IMG/VR virus record: IMGVR_UViG_3300040806_001079
Coordinates: 1 to 24,082 of that record
Length of the DNA stretch: 24,082 nucleotides
Source of the DNA: a virus
Reading direction: 5' to 3' (one strand)
How positions within the stretch are numbered: the first letter of the stretch is position 1; the number at the start of each line of letters is the position of its first letter. The notes beneath the pieces were generated by a model. The model ran no database searches and was not told where the DNA came from. It saw only the letters and a program-made list of their open reading frames with translations. This document shows positions 13,791 to 23,800 of this stretch, piece by piece. A program made the position numbers and the translations under genes.

Positions 13791-14708
13791 TCATAAATCA
13801 CTTGTTTTTGCATAGGACGGAGCCGGCGAGTTTACATACGAACCCGATGCTCGTATATGCGAAACTGAACTAGTAAGAACTCCTGCTACATATTCGTCGG
13901 CGCCGCCGGTGCCTGTATCTAAATCATTAAACACAATATTAAAAGTAATATCTGTATTGTTTGATTCTTTTTTTGCTTGAATATAATACTCGTTGTCTGA
14001 ATATCCACCTGCAATACTACCTGTTTTTCTATATATAGTTTGATACGAGGTTGTTAAATCTTCATTGCCAATAGCATAGGAAGTACCAGATGGTTTTGTA
14101 TTGGTAGTTACTGTTCGTCCAAACTTTATCTGGCCAGCATTAAATATAATATCATACCAGTCTTGATTTTTTTGCAAGTTAGTATCTGCTGGAACATCAT
14201 CGATATTAATCGATGAATCGAATCTAATTTCGCCGCCTGCGTTAAAAAAACATCTACGAGCAGCAATTGAAGAAAATGATATTTTAACAGTATGATTAAC
14301 TGATTGAGGTTGAGATGTTCCTCCCCACGGAGATGTAGCACCATCTCTTACACTATTAACACCGCCTGATTCTATGTCAGCTTGGTTACCGTTTAAAATA
14401 AATCTATCGTCCTCAAGTTCAACTATTAATATTTCGTATGCATTAAACAACGCATCTGCAATCTCTGCAGAGGTAGTAACTGTATTAATAGTAACCGGTG
14501 CTGTATTATTAATGTGTACATACACCTTTTCAAAGTCAGTGAACAAGTTATTCATATCAGAAACTAACACTTCGTTTCCTTCGGCAACTGGATTACTCGA
14601 TACAGTATTATTGTATCCTTTATCACCAGACCCAACTCCTAATACTGCTGAAATTTTTCCTTGTAGTTCGTTGTACCTTGATTGTGAGATAATGTCGCCG
14701 ACTGCCAT
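13791..14708 (-). CDS. Virion structural protein (paralogue of the 369-aa neighbour)
   Basis: The product is 305 residues. A helical N-terminus (MAVGDIISQSRYNELQGKIS) is followed by a Gly/Asn/Thr-rich beta region. FFNAGGEIRF (154-163), IIFNAGQIKFGR (187-198) and NDLDTGTGG in the C-terminal third match the downstream 369-aa protein in order and spacing. That protein has an insertion-rich middle and a longer C-terminus. The pattern fits phage tail or neck-associated beta proteins, but no exact role can be given. ATG 14708 follows AAAAAGG. A weak late-promoter-like TGTAAATA lies 24 nt upstream. The gap to the 511-aa gene is only 19 nt. Confidence 0.6.
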   Translation of the reverse strand: MAVGDIISQSRYNELQGKISAVLGVGSGDKGYNNTVSSNPVAEGNEVLVSDMNNLFTDFEKVYVHINNTAPVTINTVTTSAEIADALFNAYEILIVELEDDRFILNGNQADIESGGVNSVRDGATSPWGGTSQPQSVNHTVKISFSSIAARRCFFNAGGEIRFDSSINIDDVPADTNLQKNQDWYDIIFNAGQIKFGRTVTTNTKPSGTSYAIGNEDLTTSYQTIYRKTGSIAGGYSDNEYYIQAKKESNNTDITFNIVFNDLDTGTGGADEYVAGVLTSSVSHIRASGSYVNSPAPSYAKTSDL

Positions 14709-14724
14709 AACTTTTCCTTTTTAG

Positions 14725-14732
14725 TATTTACA
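14725..14732 (-). promoter_or_regulatory. Possible weak late promoter (TGTAAATA)
   Basis: Minus-strand TGTAAATA matches TATAAATA at seven of eight positions and overlaps the stop codon of the 511-aa gene. The implied start would leave a leader of about 11 nt, just enough for AAGG before ATG 14708, so function is uncertain. Confidence 0.3.
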
Positions 14733-16263
14733 CTTTTAAAACGCACTCAACCAACTTTTCTGAAGGATCGTCGCTTGATTCTAATGCAATACCAACTAAT
14801 GCTTTGGTAGCAGTTTGAGAAGCAACTCCGTCTTCCCATGCATACAATGCCATTCCTTTTTGAACTACACCTGTGCATCTTACTGGTACACGACCTTTTA
14901 ATGCAATAGCTTGTCCGTCGATTTCTGAGTTCATTAAATAAGCTGGATTTTCACTAATGACACCAATTGCAAAATCACTAGACTTTGCAGGTCTAGTTTC
15001 TGCACTAATATCACGTGCTTCTACAAACTTAGCACTAGATACTGCCATTACTGTTCCAACTGGATGTGTTTCTTCTGTGGTATATTTTTCTGCAAGATCG
15101 GCATAACGAGCTTTAGTTGCGGTGCCATTAAATATTGTTGCAGTTAGATTTCCACTGCTATCTCTTGCAGCAATAGTATTTGCGCCAGCAGTGGTTGATG
15201 CACTACGTGCCGTGCCTCCTACATCAAGTGCATTTGAAACTGTTGCAGTACCATTAAATGTAGTAGCATAAACTGTATTAAACTTTTCAGTTGCACTACC
15301 GATATTATATATGTTTGTTGTTTCAGGAAAAATTCCTTTATCAACTGCTGCGTTTCTTATTGAAACAATCCCTGTAGCAGATCCGGCAGCTGGTGCAGTT
15401 AGTGCAAACAACATTTTATTACTTGCATTATTTTGATTTACAAATCTCGGAACTGTACCATCGCTTACATCTATTTTTAGATCATTACTAGCGCCAACTG
15501 TAAATCCAACATCACCTAATGCTAATGCATCTGTTGTTTTTAAATAATCACTAGCTAAGAATCCACCTAAACGTAATGCATCATTTGCTGATCCCCAAAT
15601 AATTGGTTCGTTAGTAGCACCTGTAACAGGTTGATCCAAACTATTTTTTGTAATACCTGTAGCACTATTAACTAATGTAATACCTTTTTTGATTAAACTA
15701 AATCCTGTTAACGATGGAACACCGGCTGCTTGTACACCGTTTAATGTAAACTCTTCTCCAGAGATTACATACAAACTAACATCATTTATTAGAGCAACAA
15801 TAATAGTTTTTTCAACCGCTGGAACAGAGTTATCATTAACACTAACACTAAGCATCTGTGTTGTTCCGCTTCCTGCACTCTGAGGACCTACTAGGATAAA
15901 CTCGCCTGCGGCTGTTTTACCATATAGCTGATTACTTGTACTGCTCCACCACAAATCGCCTTCGTCCAGTCCTGCTGGTTCAGAACTTGATACTTCGGTA
16001 CCGCCTGCTGTTTTCCATGCACTACCAGTATAAAACTTTAGTTTAGTAGTTCCTGCATCATACCATACTTGTCCATCAATAGCTTTAGCAGGTGCAGTAG
16101 TTCCTCTAAAGTTTTCTAATAAATGAACTATGTTTTCGTTTTGTGCTTCGCCAAAACCACTATAGTTTTTACCAATAAGTTTTAGATCAGTTGTTTGATC
16201 TATTGTGCCGTCTTCAACGACTGTTATCTGTGTACCGTTATATCTATTTACAATATAGGCCAT
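14728..16263 (-). CDS. Tail fibre-like structural protein with shared N-terminal module
   Basis: Residues 1-130 are the module shared with the next two genes upstream: MAY..., LIGKNYSGFGEAQNEN, LLENFRG, DGQVWYD, then GDLWW...SNQLYG and LVGPQ. Weaker similarity continues to about 200. The middle is a repetitive Gly/Ala/Thr region. The C-terminal 130 residues start at ARYADLAEKYTTEETHPVGT and end ALESSDDPSEKLVECVLKV. The (K/R)YADLAEKY segment is common at the border between shaft and C-terminal beta domain in phage fibres. No S74 peptidase or collar motif is present. GAGGAG lies 5 nt before ATG 16263 and a late promoter at 16294. The likely site is tail fibre or baseplate surface; adhesion is an inference. 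Confidence 0.65.
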   Translation of the reverse strand: MAYIVNRYNGTQITVVEDGTIDQTTDLKLIGKNYSGFGEAQNENIVHLLENFRGTTAPAKAIDGQVWYDAGTTKLKFYTGSAWKTAGGTEVSSSEPAGLDEGDLWWSSTSNQLYGKTAAGEFILVGPQSAGSGTTQMLSVSVNDNSVPAVEKTIIVALINDVSLYVISGEEFTLNGVQAAGVPSLTGFSLIKKGITLVNSATGITKNSLDQPVTGATNEPIIWGSANDALRLGGFLASDYLKTTDALALGDVGFTVGASNDLKIDVSDGTVPRFVNQNNASNKMLFALTAPAAGSATGIVSIRNAAVDKGIFPETTNIYNIGSATEKFNTVYATTFNGTATVSNALDVGGTARSASTTAGANTIAARDSSGNLTATIFNGTATKARYADLAEKYTTEETHPVGTVMAVSSAKFVEARDISAETRPAKSSDFAIGVISENPAYLMNSEIDGQAIALKGRVPVRCTGVVQKGMALYAWEDGVASQTATKALVGIALESSDDPSEKLVECVLKV

Positions 16264-16293
16264 TGTTGCTCCTCGTGCTTAGTGCTCTTATGT

Positions 16294-16301
16294 TATTTAT
16301 C
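16294..16301 (-). promoter_or_regulatory. T4-like late promoter (GATAAATA) for the 511-aa gene
   Basis: Minus-strand GATAAATA is placed just after the stop codon of the 640-aa gene, 38 nt before ATG 16263. The implied leader of about 25 nt holds GAGGAG. Confidence 0.6.
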
Positions 16302-16302
16302 G

Positions 16303-18225
16303 TTAAAGTGCCGATGCTGCTATTGTACTTCCATTAACGTCCCATATGCCGCCGCTTACTTGCATAGTTATTATCAATCTATTTGCTGTTAGATTAACTG
16401 TTGCTGTAGGAGCAGTGATTGTAAAGTCACCTATAACATTAACGTTTTGTGTACCAGCACTATCAACTGCTGTTAAAGATTTTACAACACCACTATTAAC
16501 ATCAATAGGATCTGATGAAGCTGTATAATAGTATGCATGTATTTTTGCAGTTTTTCCTTGAGTGTCAAACGGTGCTGCGGGTATTGGAGATATTTCTGTT
16601 AATAGTACAGCAATATTAGTAAGCAATCCGTCATCTGCAAAAGTGTCACCATATGTTCCTGTTGCATAGGTAGTACCTAATCCAGTAACATCTACTCCCA
16701 TAACTATTGTTGATGATGCTAGTTCGTCATCAACATATCTTTTAACTACTACATCTTGATCAGCACCTTCTGTTAATAATGCATTGTCGGCTTTACGGCG
16801 TGGACTTACCGGAGTTTCTACATTTGTTATTTTTACTTTGTTTATTAAGTTTATACTACCAGTTGATGCAAACTCTAAGTTACTAGTTGTTGTAATGCGA
16901 TCTTCAGTGAAGGTCATTGTATCACTTTGTAGGTTGTTTCCTACTACTAGTGTATTAAGCTGACCTATTCCTGTTAGACTACTGTTTACAACCGTTGATC
17001 CTAACGTATCTAAAGACAATACATTTGTATTATCAATAGCATAGTTGTTTAACTCGTTGTCAATATTAATATTATGACTACTTGTCCAACTGTTAGTTGC
17101 ATTTAACCAAGTCCAGCGTTTGTCGTCTCCCTGTACTCTTATAACAATGCCGCCGTCATCTGCTTCGCTGTCAGTTGCTAATGTACTATCGTCTTTTATT
17201 GCAAGTTCAATTTGATGGTCTTCAACTCTAAGAGTAGCAATATCTAAACTTACCGAGTTTCCTTCGATTAATAAATCTCCAGTAACACGCAAGTCTCCTG
17301 TAACATCTAACGTATATGCAGGATTTGTTTTAAATATACCAATCTTTTTAGTGTCAGCGTCAAAATACATAGCAGTGTATGTGCCCGAAACATCTTTAAG
17401 ATCTACTCGCATGTCAGCATCTTGAATATTATTCTGCCAGACAGTAGTTTGTCCACTTACTTTTATTGTAAGATCTGTATCAAGTCCAATACTCAATCCA
17501 AGGTCATTAGCTATTGCCAATCTGCCTGTTGTGACATCATCAACTACAGCACTTAAAAAACTGTTTTGATCAAATACATTTCCAAGCTCGTCTACAATTT
17601 GACCAGCACTAGAGGCTTTCCCATAAAATTCAAAATCAACAAACGCTGAGTTTATGTTTACACCTTGTTTTAAAGTAGTAAATCCTGTGATAGCCGGAAA
17701 AGGTGTAAAGGTTGTATTTTCTTTTGAAACAATTGCATATAAACTGCCATTTAGATACTTTTTAATAATCACTCTATTTTGACTTGTAGTATCTCTAATA
17801 GTTGCAATCTCATCGCCTGATTTAAGTTGGTTTTTTGTATATGCCGGTCCTACTAAAACAGCATTAGTGCCGTTCCAAAATAATAGCTGATCCTTTGATG
17901 CATCAATCCATATGTCTCCAGGTATTAGTTCTGATGGCTGAGAACTGGCATATATTGTGCTATCGGTACTTCTAAATGTTGTACCATCATATATTTTTAA
18001 TCTGCCTGTAGCAGTATCATACCAAAGTTGTCCTTTGAGTGGTTTTACCGGTGCTGTACTATTACTAAAGTTTTCCAGCATCTTAATAAAGTTTTCATTT
18101 ATACTTTCGCCAAATCCTTGATAGTTTTTTCCTATTAGTGCAATATCTGCACTGGATATATCTAACCTACCATCAACTAGTTCTACTAGTAACGATCCGT
18201 CTGTTTTGTTTAGTTTATAGGCCAT
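16303..18225 (-). CDS. Tail fibre-like structural protein, second copy of the shared module
   Basis: The product is 640 residues. The N-terminal 130 repeat the shared module (MAYKLN, ALIGKNYQGFGESINEN, MLENFSN, GQLWYDTATGRLKIYDG, GDIWIDASKDQLL, LVGPAY). A triple-strand shaft-like segment follows near residues 305-340 (VTGDLRVTGDLLIEGNSVS, then ATLRVEDHQIEL), a pattern widespread in T4-like phage fibres. The C-terminal 150 residues form a distinct beta domain that begins after VKRYVDDELASS and ends VSGGIWDVNGSTIAASAL. The ATG directly follows the TAA of the 660-aa gene, with GGAG upstream, so the two are co-translated. Likely a tail-fibre or baseplate component. It differs from its two siblings mainly in the C-terminal half. 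Confidence 0.65.
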   Translation of the reverse strand: MAYKLNKTDGSLLVELVDGRLDISSADIALIGKNYQGFGESINENFIKMLENFSNSTAPVKPLKGQLWYDTATGRLKIYDGTTFRSTDSTIYASSQPSELIPGDIWIDASKDQLLFWNGTNAVLVGPAYTKNQLKSGDEIATIRDTTSQNRVIIKKYLNGSLYAIVSKENTTFTPFPAITGFTTLKQGVNINSAFVDFEFYGKASSAGQIVDELGNVFDQNSFLSAVVDDVTTGRLAIANDLGLSIGLDTDLTIKVSGQTTVWQNNIQDADMRVDLKDVSGTYTAMYFDADTKKIGIFKTNPAYTLDVTGDLRVTGDLLIEGNSVSLDIATLRVEDHQIELAIKDDSTLATDSEADDGGIVIRVQGDDKRWTWLNATNSWTSSHNINIDNELNNYAIDNTNVLSLDTLGSTVVNSSLTGIGQLNTLVVGNNLQSDTMTFTEDRITTTSNLEFASTGSINLINKVKITNVETPVSPRRKADNALLTEGADQDVVVKRYVDDELASSTIVMGVDVTGLGTTYATGTYGDTFADDGLLTNIAVLLTEISPIPAAPFDTQGKTAKIHAYYYTASSDPIDVNSGVVKSLTAVDSAGTQNVNVIGDFTITAPTATVNLTANRLIITMQVSGGIWDVNGSTIAASAL

Positions 18226-20208
18226 TTATGATACTCCGTGATAGATAATAAAGTTAAGTGCAAGGAACGGATTTGTTATATTTAATGCATCGTTTGCTAA
18301 ATCTACTACACCTCCTGATGTTCGCAGACGTGTTCCAGTTCCTGATATGTCGCCGTCTCCTGGTACAACTTCTGATGCACTTGCTGTAGCTGTTGTAGTA
18401 GCATAGAATTGCTCTCCTGTACTACTTTTTAAGTCGTGCTCGTGTTCGGGTAAGTTAGATGCTGCTATTGTAACTTCTTCACTACCTGCTACACCACCCA
18501 TAACACCTACAGTTGATGATGTAATTCTATTTGCTGATACTACTTGTCCTAGCCCTGCAGGAGTTCTTCCTCGCATATCTGGTATTTTAAACAATGTATT
18601 AGGATCACTCGGTGTTCCATGATACCATGTTGTTGGATCTGCTGAAAGATATCCTAATACTGTTGCCAAAGCACCGTATGTTGTTAATGATTTTTCTGTT
18701 CCGTCTAATATAAACCATCCATCAGGTGCAATCAATCCACCGTACATGATTACTGTGCCAACTGGCATAGTATCGATAGAACCAATAATCTGTGCAGGCG
18801 TTGCTTTAACTAACGTTCCGCCTTGATTTAATAATACTTCATCTGTTGTTCTATTGATGCTCGATGCTGCTGATCTACTAGAAATAGCAGTTGATTGTAT
18901 AGTAGATGTAAATGTTTTAGTAGAGCCGCCTGTCTGGCCGTCAAATACAAAACTAGTTGCACTAACATCTCCTGCTAGTGAAAAAGTAGTTACACTGTTG
19001 AGTTTTGCTGTACTACCAGCTGTACCGCTAACATTACCTGTTACATTACCTGTTAAGTTACCTGTTATACGATTAGCATGTAATGTATCGTAAGGTAATA
19101 CTGATGAGCCTATAGAATAAACATTTGCAGTATCAGGCAATATGCTAGTAGTAGTAAGGCTTCCATCAACATCAAAGTTTCCAGTTACAGTTAGATTTCC
19201 TGTTATACTAGTATTTCCTGTTAATGCTGTAGTACCAGTTACTGATAGGTTGCCGGTAAGTTTTTGATTTCCAACTACGTCTAAACTTTCTGTTGGAGAC
19301 AGGTTGTTGATGCCTACATTAGTGTTTCCTTTAACTCTGATTGGTATTGCAAAGTTGCCGTTGTTGTTAACTCTTAAATCTATCGGAGCACCTGGAACAG
19401 CGTTTTCAACAATGCTATTATTACCTTCAACTAACAAACTTAATGTTTTTGAAACACCAACTTCTAAGCCCTGATTGGTTTTTATTTGAAGTTTTTCTGT
19501 AAGTTGATTAACAATGTTGTTGCGCATAAATGTTGAACTTGGTATTGTTGCTCCACTAATAAGTAAGTTTTCTGCGTTAGTTGCAGTGCCATTAAACTTT
19601 GCTGCTGACAATGTTTGATTAAAGTTTGTTCCAACTTTTATCGGTGTTACACTATTAAATCCAGCAAATGATGTTTTGGGCGAAAACTCAACTCTACTTG
19701 TAATACTAACTGGTATATTTTCAATGTATACGACTACTACTGTTCTAGTTGTATCTGTAGTATCTACTAGCTCAACTGATTTAGCTCCAGTGGTGTTTCC
19801 ATTGCTAAAATCAGGACCTACTAACAGCCACCCGCTGCCTGTATACAAATACAACTGACTAGTACTAGTATTAACCCAAAGATCGCCTTTGACACTGTTT
19901 GTACTATCAGGTTCTGAGGCATTCTTTTTTAAGCCGCCGGCTGCAACCCAGTTTGTTCCGTCGTATATTTTTAACTGATCTATACTATCTGTAGTGTCAT
20001 ACCAGAGTTGTCCTTCAACTGGATTTAATGGTGGATTTGCATTTGCAAAGTTTTCTAATAACTTTAAAAAGTTTTCATTAATAGCAACACCATAATCTGA
20101 TAATAGTCTACCTGGAAGTTTTAGACTAGTTTCTGTATTGATTGCGTTATCTTCAACAGTTATAATACCTTTATTAGATTGGTCAGTGAATGGAACTTCG
20201 TATGCCAT
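18226..20208 (-). CDS. Tail fibre protein with C-terminal phage tail-collar domain
   Basis: This 660-residue protein has three parts. Residues 1-130 are a third, more divergent copy of the shared module (AINENFLKLLENFAN, GQLWYDTTD, GDLWVNTSTSQLYLY, LLVGPDF). Residues 310-400 are a shaft with short TGN repeats (LTGNLSVTGTTALTGNTSIT; ITGNLTGNVTGNVSG). The C-terminal part is a tail-collar domain at 480-550 (MPVGTVIMYGG, APDGWFILDG, FKIPDMRGRTPAG). After it come LPEHEH (587-592), like the metal-binding His motif of T4 gp12-type fibres, and the closing NPFLALNFIIYHG. This points to a short-tail-fibre-like role in receptor contact. TAATG links it to the 200-aa gene, with AGGAGG as ribosome binding site. 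Confidence 0.8.
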   Translation of the reverse strand: MAYEVPFTDQSNKGIITVEDNAINTETSLKLPGRLLSDYGVAINENFLKLLENFANANPPLNPVEGQLWYDTTDSIDQLKIYDGTNWVAAGGLKKNASEPDSTNSVKGDLWVNTSTSQLYLYTGSGWLLVGPDFSNGNTTGAKSVELVDTTDTTRTVVVVYIENIPVSITSRVEFSPKTSFAGFNSVTPIKVGTNFNQTLSAAKFNGTATNAENLLISGATIPSSTFMRNNIVNQLTEKLQIKTNQGLEVGVSKTLSLLVEGNNSIVENAVPGAPIDLRVNNNGNFAIPIRVKGNTNVGINNLSPTESLDVVGNQKLTGNLSVTGTTALTGNTSITGNLTVTGNFDVDGSLTTTSILPDTANVYSIGSSVLPYDTLHANRITGNLTGNVTGNVSGTAGSTAKLNSVTTFSLAGDVSATSFVFDGQTGGSTKTFTSTIQSTAISSRSAASSINRTTDEVLLNQGGTLVKATPAQIIGSIDTMPVGTVIMYGGLIAPDGWFILDGTEKSLTTYGALATVLGYLSADPTTWYHGTPSDPNTLFKIPDMRGRTPAGLGQVVSANRITSSTVGVMGGVAGSEEVTIAASNLPEHEHDLKSSTGEQFYATTTATASASEVVPGDGDISGTGTRLRTSGGVVDLANDALNITNPFLALNFIIYHGVS

Positions 20209-20810
20209 TAAGTATTACCTCCTGAAAGACTTTGTACTCTTACAGTATAATCAATCTGTATTAATCTGTTGAGTGATTTTTGTACCGGATGGAAAATCAC
20301 GTGAGTAAGAAGTCTTCCTGTTCCGCTTGCTGAATAACCTACTAAACCAAGTTCATCAAATACAAACTGTTGTTCTGTATTGGCCGCAGTATCAAATGCA
20401 TCCTGTCCTTCTGGTTCGCCGTAGTCTAACAAACAACTTACAACAATATCAGTATAGTTTGTACCAGTAACGTGACGTGTTTCTATTTTGTTTCGTTGTG
20501 GATCAACATTGTTTACACTGCGATCGTCTACCACTTTTGCATATGTTTGATTGTACAAACTAGCATTTGTACCAGTACTGTTTGGCGTTAAGTATGTAAT
20601 AATACCTGTTGGGTCAACACTAGTGCCACCGTTGCCAAATGCCATTTGATATATATAACCTGAACCGGCATTGCCGAGGCTTTCTGCAAGGCTAATACTC
20701 ATATTTTCATAATGAATAGCATTGCGCTTGTTAACAAATACATGCCCACTTTCTGGATTGTGTATTTTTATGTGTCCTTCGAGGTGTACACCGCTTTGTT
20801 CGTTAATCAT
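20208..20810 (-). CDS. Virion structural protein of T4-like marine phage type
   Basis: The product is 200 residues, starting MINEQSGVHLEGHIKIHNPE. Near residue 25-40 comes VFVNKRNAIHYENMSISLAE, followed by FGNGGTSVDPTG. The HIKI-x-(D/N)P-x-(S/T)G and K-x-NAIHYENMS pattern is one I associate with a small conserved structural protein of cyanophages and their relatives; its role in the particle is unknown. It has a mixed alpha/beta look and no signal peptide. It opens a late transcript: GATAAATA lies 31 nt upstream, GGAA precedes ATG 20810, and its TAA overlaps the next ATG as TAATG, so it is expressed with the collar-domain fibre. Function in fibre attachment is an inference from position. Confidence 0.6.
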   Translation of the reverse strand: MINEQSGVHLEGHIKIHNPESGHVFVNKRNAIHYENMSISLAESLGNAGSGYIYQMAFGNGGTSVDPTGIITYLTPNSTGTNASLYNQTYAKVVDDRSVNNVDPQRNKIETRHVTGTNYTDIVVSCLLDYGEPEGQDAFDTAANTEQQFVFDELGLVGYSASGTGRLLTHVIFHPVQKSLNRLIQIDYTVRVQSLSGGNT

Positions 20811-20833
20811 GTTTCCATTCCGTTCCTATAATG

Positions 20834-20841
20834 TATTTATC
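20834..20841 (-). promoter_or_regulatory. T4-like late promoter (GATAAATA) for the 20810-to-16303 operon
   Basis: Minus-strand CGATAAATAC overlaps the last Arg and stop codons (CGA TAA) of the large upstream gene. The distance of 31 nt to the ATG at 20810 equals that at the fibre gene start (2887 to 2918), giving a leader of about 18 nt. Confidence 0.65.
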
Positions 20842-23800
20842 GGGGTAGCGATATTGTTTTGTCTGTTATAAATTTAGCTATTTGATTTGTACTATTTGCT
20901 AGGGATTTTCCTGTATCGTTCCATATTTTTCCTGTTCTGCGAACAACTTCAATGAATATTCCATCTGCAGGAGCATCAATATAATCTGCAAGTGTTAACA
21001 CTGTGATTGTACTACCGTCGCCTGTTATTATATTTTCAATAGTATACTCTGGATCTATTGTTACATCTGCTTCAGGCGAATCTTGATCTACTGTTTTGTC
21101 AAATGTTACAATATTATCTTTGCGCAACCTAGTGCCGGCTAAAAATACATCAATCTCGTTTACACTAGTTGGAATAAAATCAAGTATAAACTCTTTGGTA
21201 CTAGAATCACCAATAAACATAGTTTTAGCTGTTTCGTCTTTATAAGGAATATTTTCTTCTATACCTTGTCCTTGTACTTTTGTTGCAACTGGATATTGCT
21301 CTTTTATACCTGTTCCTAGCGTTCCTCTTCTTAGTTGTCTAAGTAGATTGCCGTCAACACTAAAGTATTCGATACGTTCTTTGTCAATCCAAACAACTCC
21401 CGGAGTGCCAAGTGCTTTATTTGGTTCTTGTATTCCTGTGCTGTCAACTAACTGAATAGATAAATCATAATAGTTTAATGGTTGTTGCAACTTATACTCG
21501 TTATCTTTGTTTAAACGCTTGAAGTGGAATCTGTTTAACATATCTTTAAAGATACGATATCCAAACTTAGGATCGCTTGTTAATGCGGTAAACTGCAATA
21601 CTTCAACTTTGTCATTTGATGTAACTTTGTTGTAAAGTTGAACGCCAGATCCACTTGCATCAAGTGAGTAATCGTTTTGTGGAGAAAGTAATATTCCGTT
21701 TTTAAATACCCAAACATAGTTTGCACTTAATGCAGGTTTTTCAAGTTTGATAAATCCTCTACTCAACAAGTTTTTATCAATATAAAACTGTGTTCCTGCT
21801 GGTGCTTGATTTGTATTCCAAACAATATCATACGAGTTTCTTTCAAATCCGTTTATATCATGGTTACTGAATACATAGATATCAACTGTTTCCCAATCAG
21901 CAGGTGCTTCTGTTAGTGATAATACATCAGTTTCAATAAGTTTAATATCACCAATGATTGCCTTTGTGCTATCGTTTTCCCAACTTGCTACAATCTCTGG
22001 TGTATCATCAATACTTTTTAGCTGGAATAGTTCTCTAATATATCCTTGAAGTTCTATTGTTAACGTCGAACCCGATCTGCTAAACTTTTCAACACAAGCA
22101 ATAACTGTAGTACTATCATCAGATAATTCAAAACTTATATCTTGTCCAACTGCTGGATCATTAACTTCTGAACCATTTTGTATTTGTACTGTTGTGTTTA
22201 AAAAGTAATATTCTGCATCTCTGATAATAAAGATTTCTAAAGTATCTCCAATCAATCCTACATTGTTGTTGAGAAGTTGTACTCTGCCATTTGCAGTGTC
22301 ATAATAATAATCAAGTACATCGACAATAGAACCATTAATATATAATACAACGTCAGTGTTTCTAACTGCTGTTGTATCTTCAAACTGCCATCTATCAATG
22401 TCGTAAGCACGGTTGCTATCTATTGTATATTTTTTTCTATAACCTGCATTTAAGAATCTACCATCACCACGTTTTACTAAAATATTGTGCGATAAAGGTT
22501 TATCAATAACTGGTAGTGCAACATCATTTGTAAATCTATGAACTTTATTTGTACCATCGGTTACAAAAGTATTGTCGATTACCATTTGACTGTATTGATT
22601 TACGCTGCCGTCATATATTGTATATCCAATGATTTTTCCAGCAGTTACTTTGATAGGAAACTCTAGTTGGGCATTACCAGTATCTGATTCTGTAAGTCCG
22701 TAATCTGTTGTATCGTTTTGTAATACGCCATTTATTGTTACAAACGAACTCAATCCAGACTTCCATGTGATTGGCAGGTTGTATATAAACGTATCACCAG
22801 TAGAAACAATATTATCACTATCGATTAAATCTACACCGTTGGTTCCTATTGTAAGTATTGAAAGATTTTTTCCTTCGTCTAATGCTGTACTATCGTTTAA
22901 ACTTATGAACTTGTTTTCATAGTCGACATTTAAATCGTCATTATCAATAATGTCGCCGTCAACTTTTACAACCAATGTAGTGTTTGTTTGTGGAAAGTTG
23001 TCAAACTCCCATTCAATAGTTGTACCATCTGTGATATAGTTTCTAACACTAATAACACCCTGGCCGTCTACACTTCTATTATAAACTTGTATGTCTACAG
23101 TATCAAGCACCTGTCCTGGTACTTGCTCTTCTGGACCACCACTGGTAGTTTCTGTAACAAAGCCGTCGCCGTCAACAACTATGTCGCCAGAGTCGATACC
23201 TTTAGCAGTTGTGTATTCAAAGTTTCCACCTTGTAAACTTACATCGTATGCAGTTGATTCTGGAGTAAAGCTACCATCGCTTGTTGATTTTCTAATGATC
23301 ACAACATCGCCGTCTTTGGTTTCAATAACATCGCTGTCTAAGAATACGGTATTTGTAATATTATCGCCTTGCGGTGACACCATTTTTGCATTTGGATTGG
23401 CTGTTACACTACTTCCATCGTAAAACGGGTCGTCTATTCTTACATTATTAAGATATACATTGTATGTTACACCCGATTCCAATACACTGCTCAATGATAT
23501 TATTTGAGTACTGCCATCTAATGTAATGATTTCATCTTCATAGTTAGTGTCAAACGTATCAAAATCAATACCATAAGAGTTTGCATCAAACCCAGTATTT
23601 TCGCCAAAGCCGATACTATCCATTTGAACGCCACCGTAGTCAACACCACTCATTAACTGACTTAGTTCTTTGCCTGGCATGTTTGTAGTAGGCTTGTAAA
23701 AGAAGTTTATTCTATCTTCAGCAGTTAACAGGTTGGATGATTTTTTATAGTTTATAACAACAGCAGCATTATTTGCAGGTGCAGTAGTAAATGTTATTTT

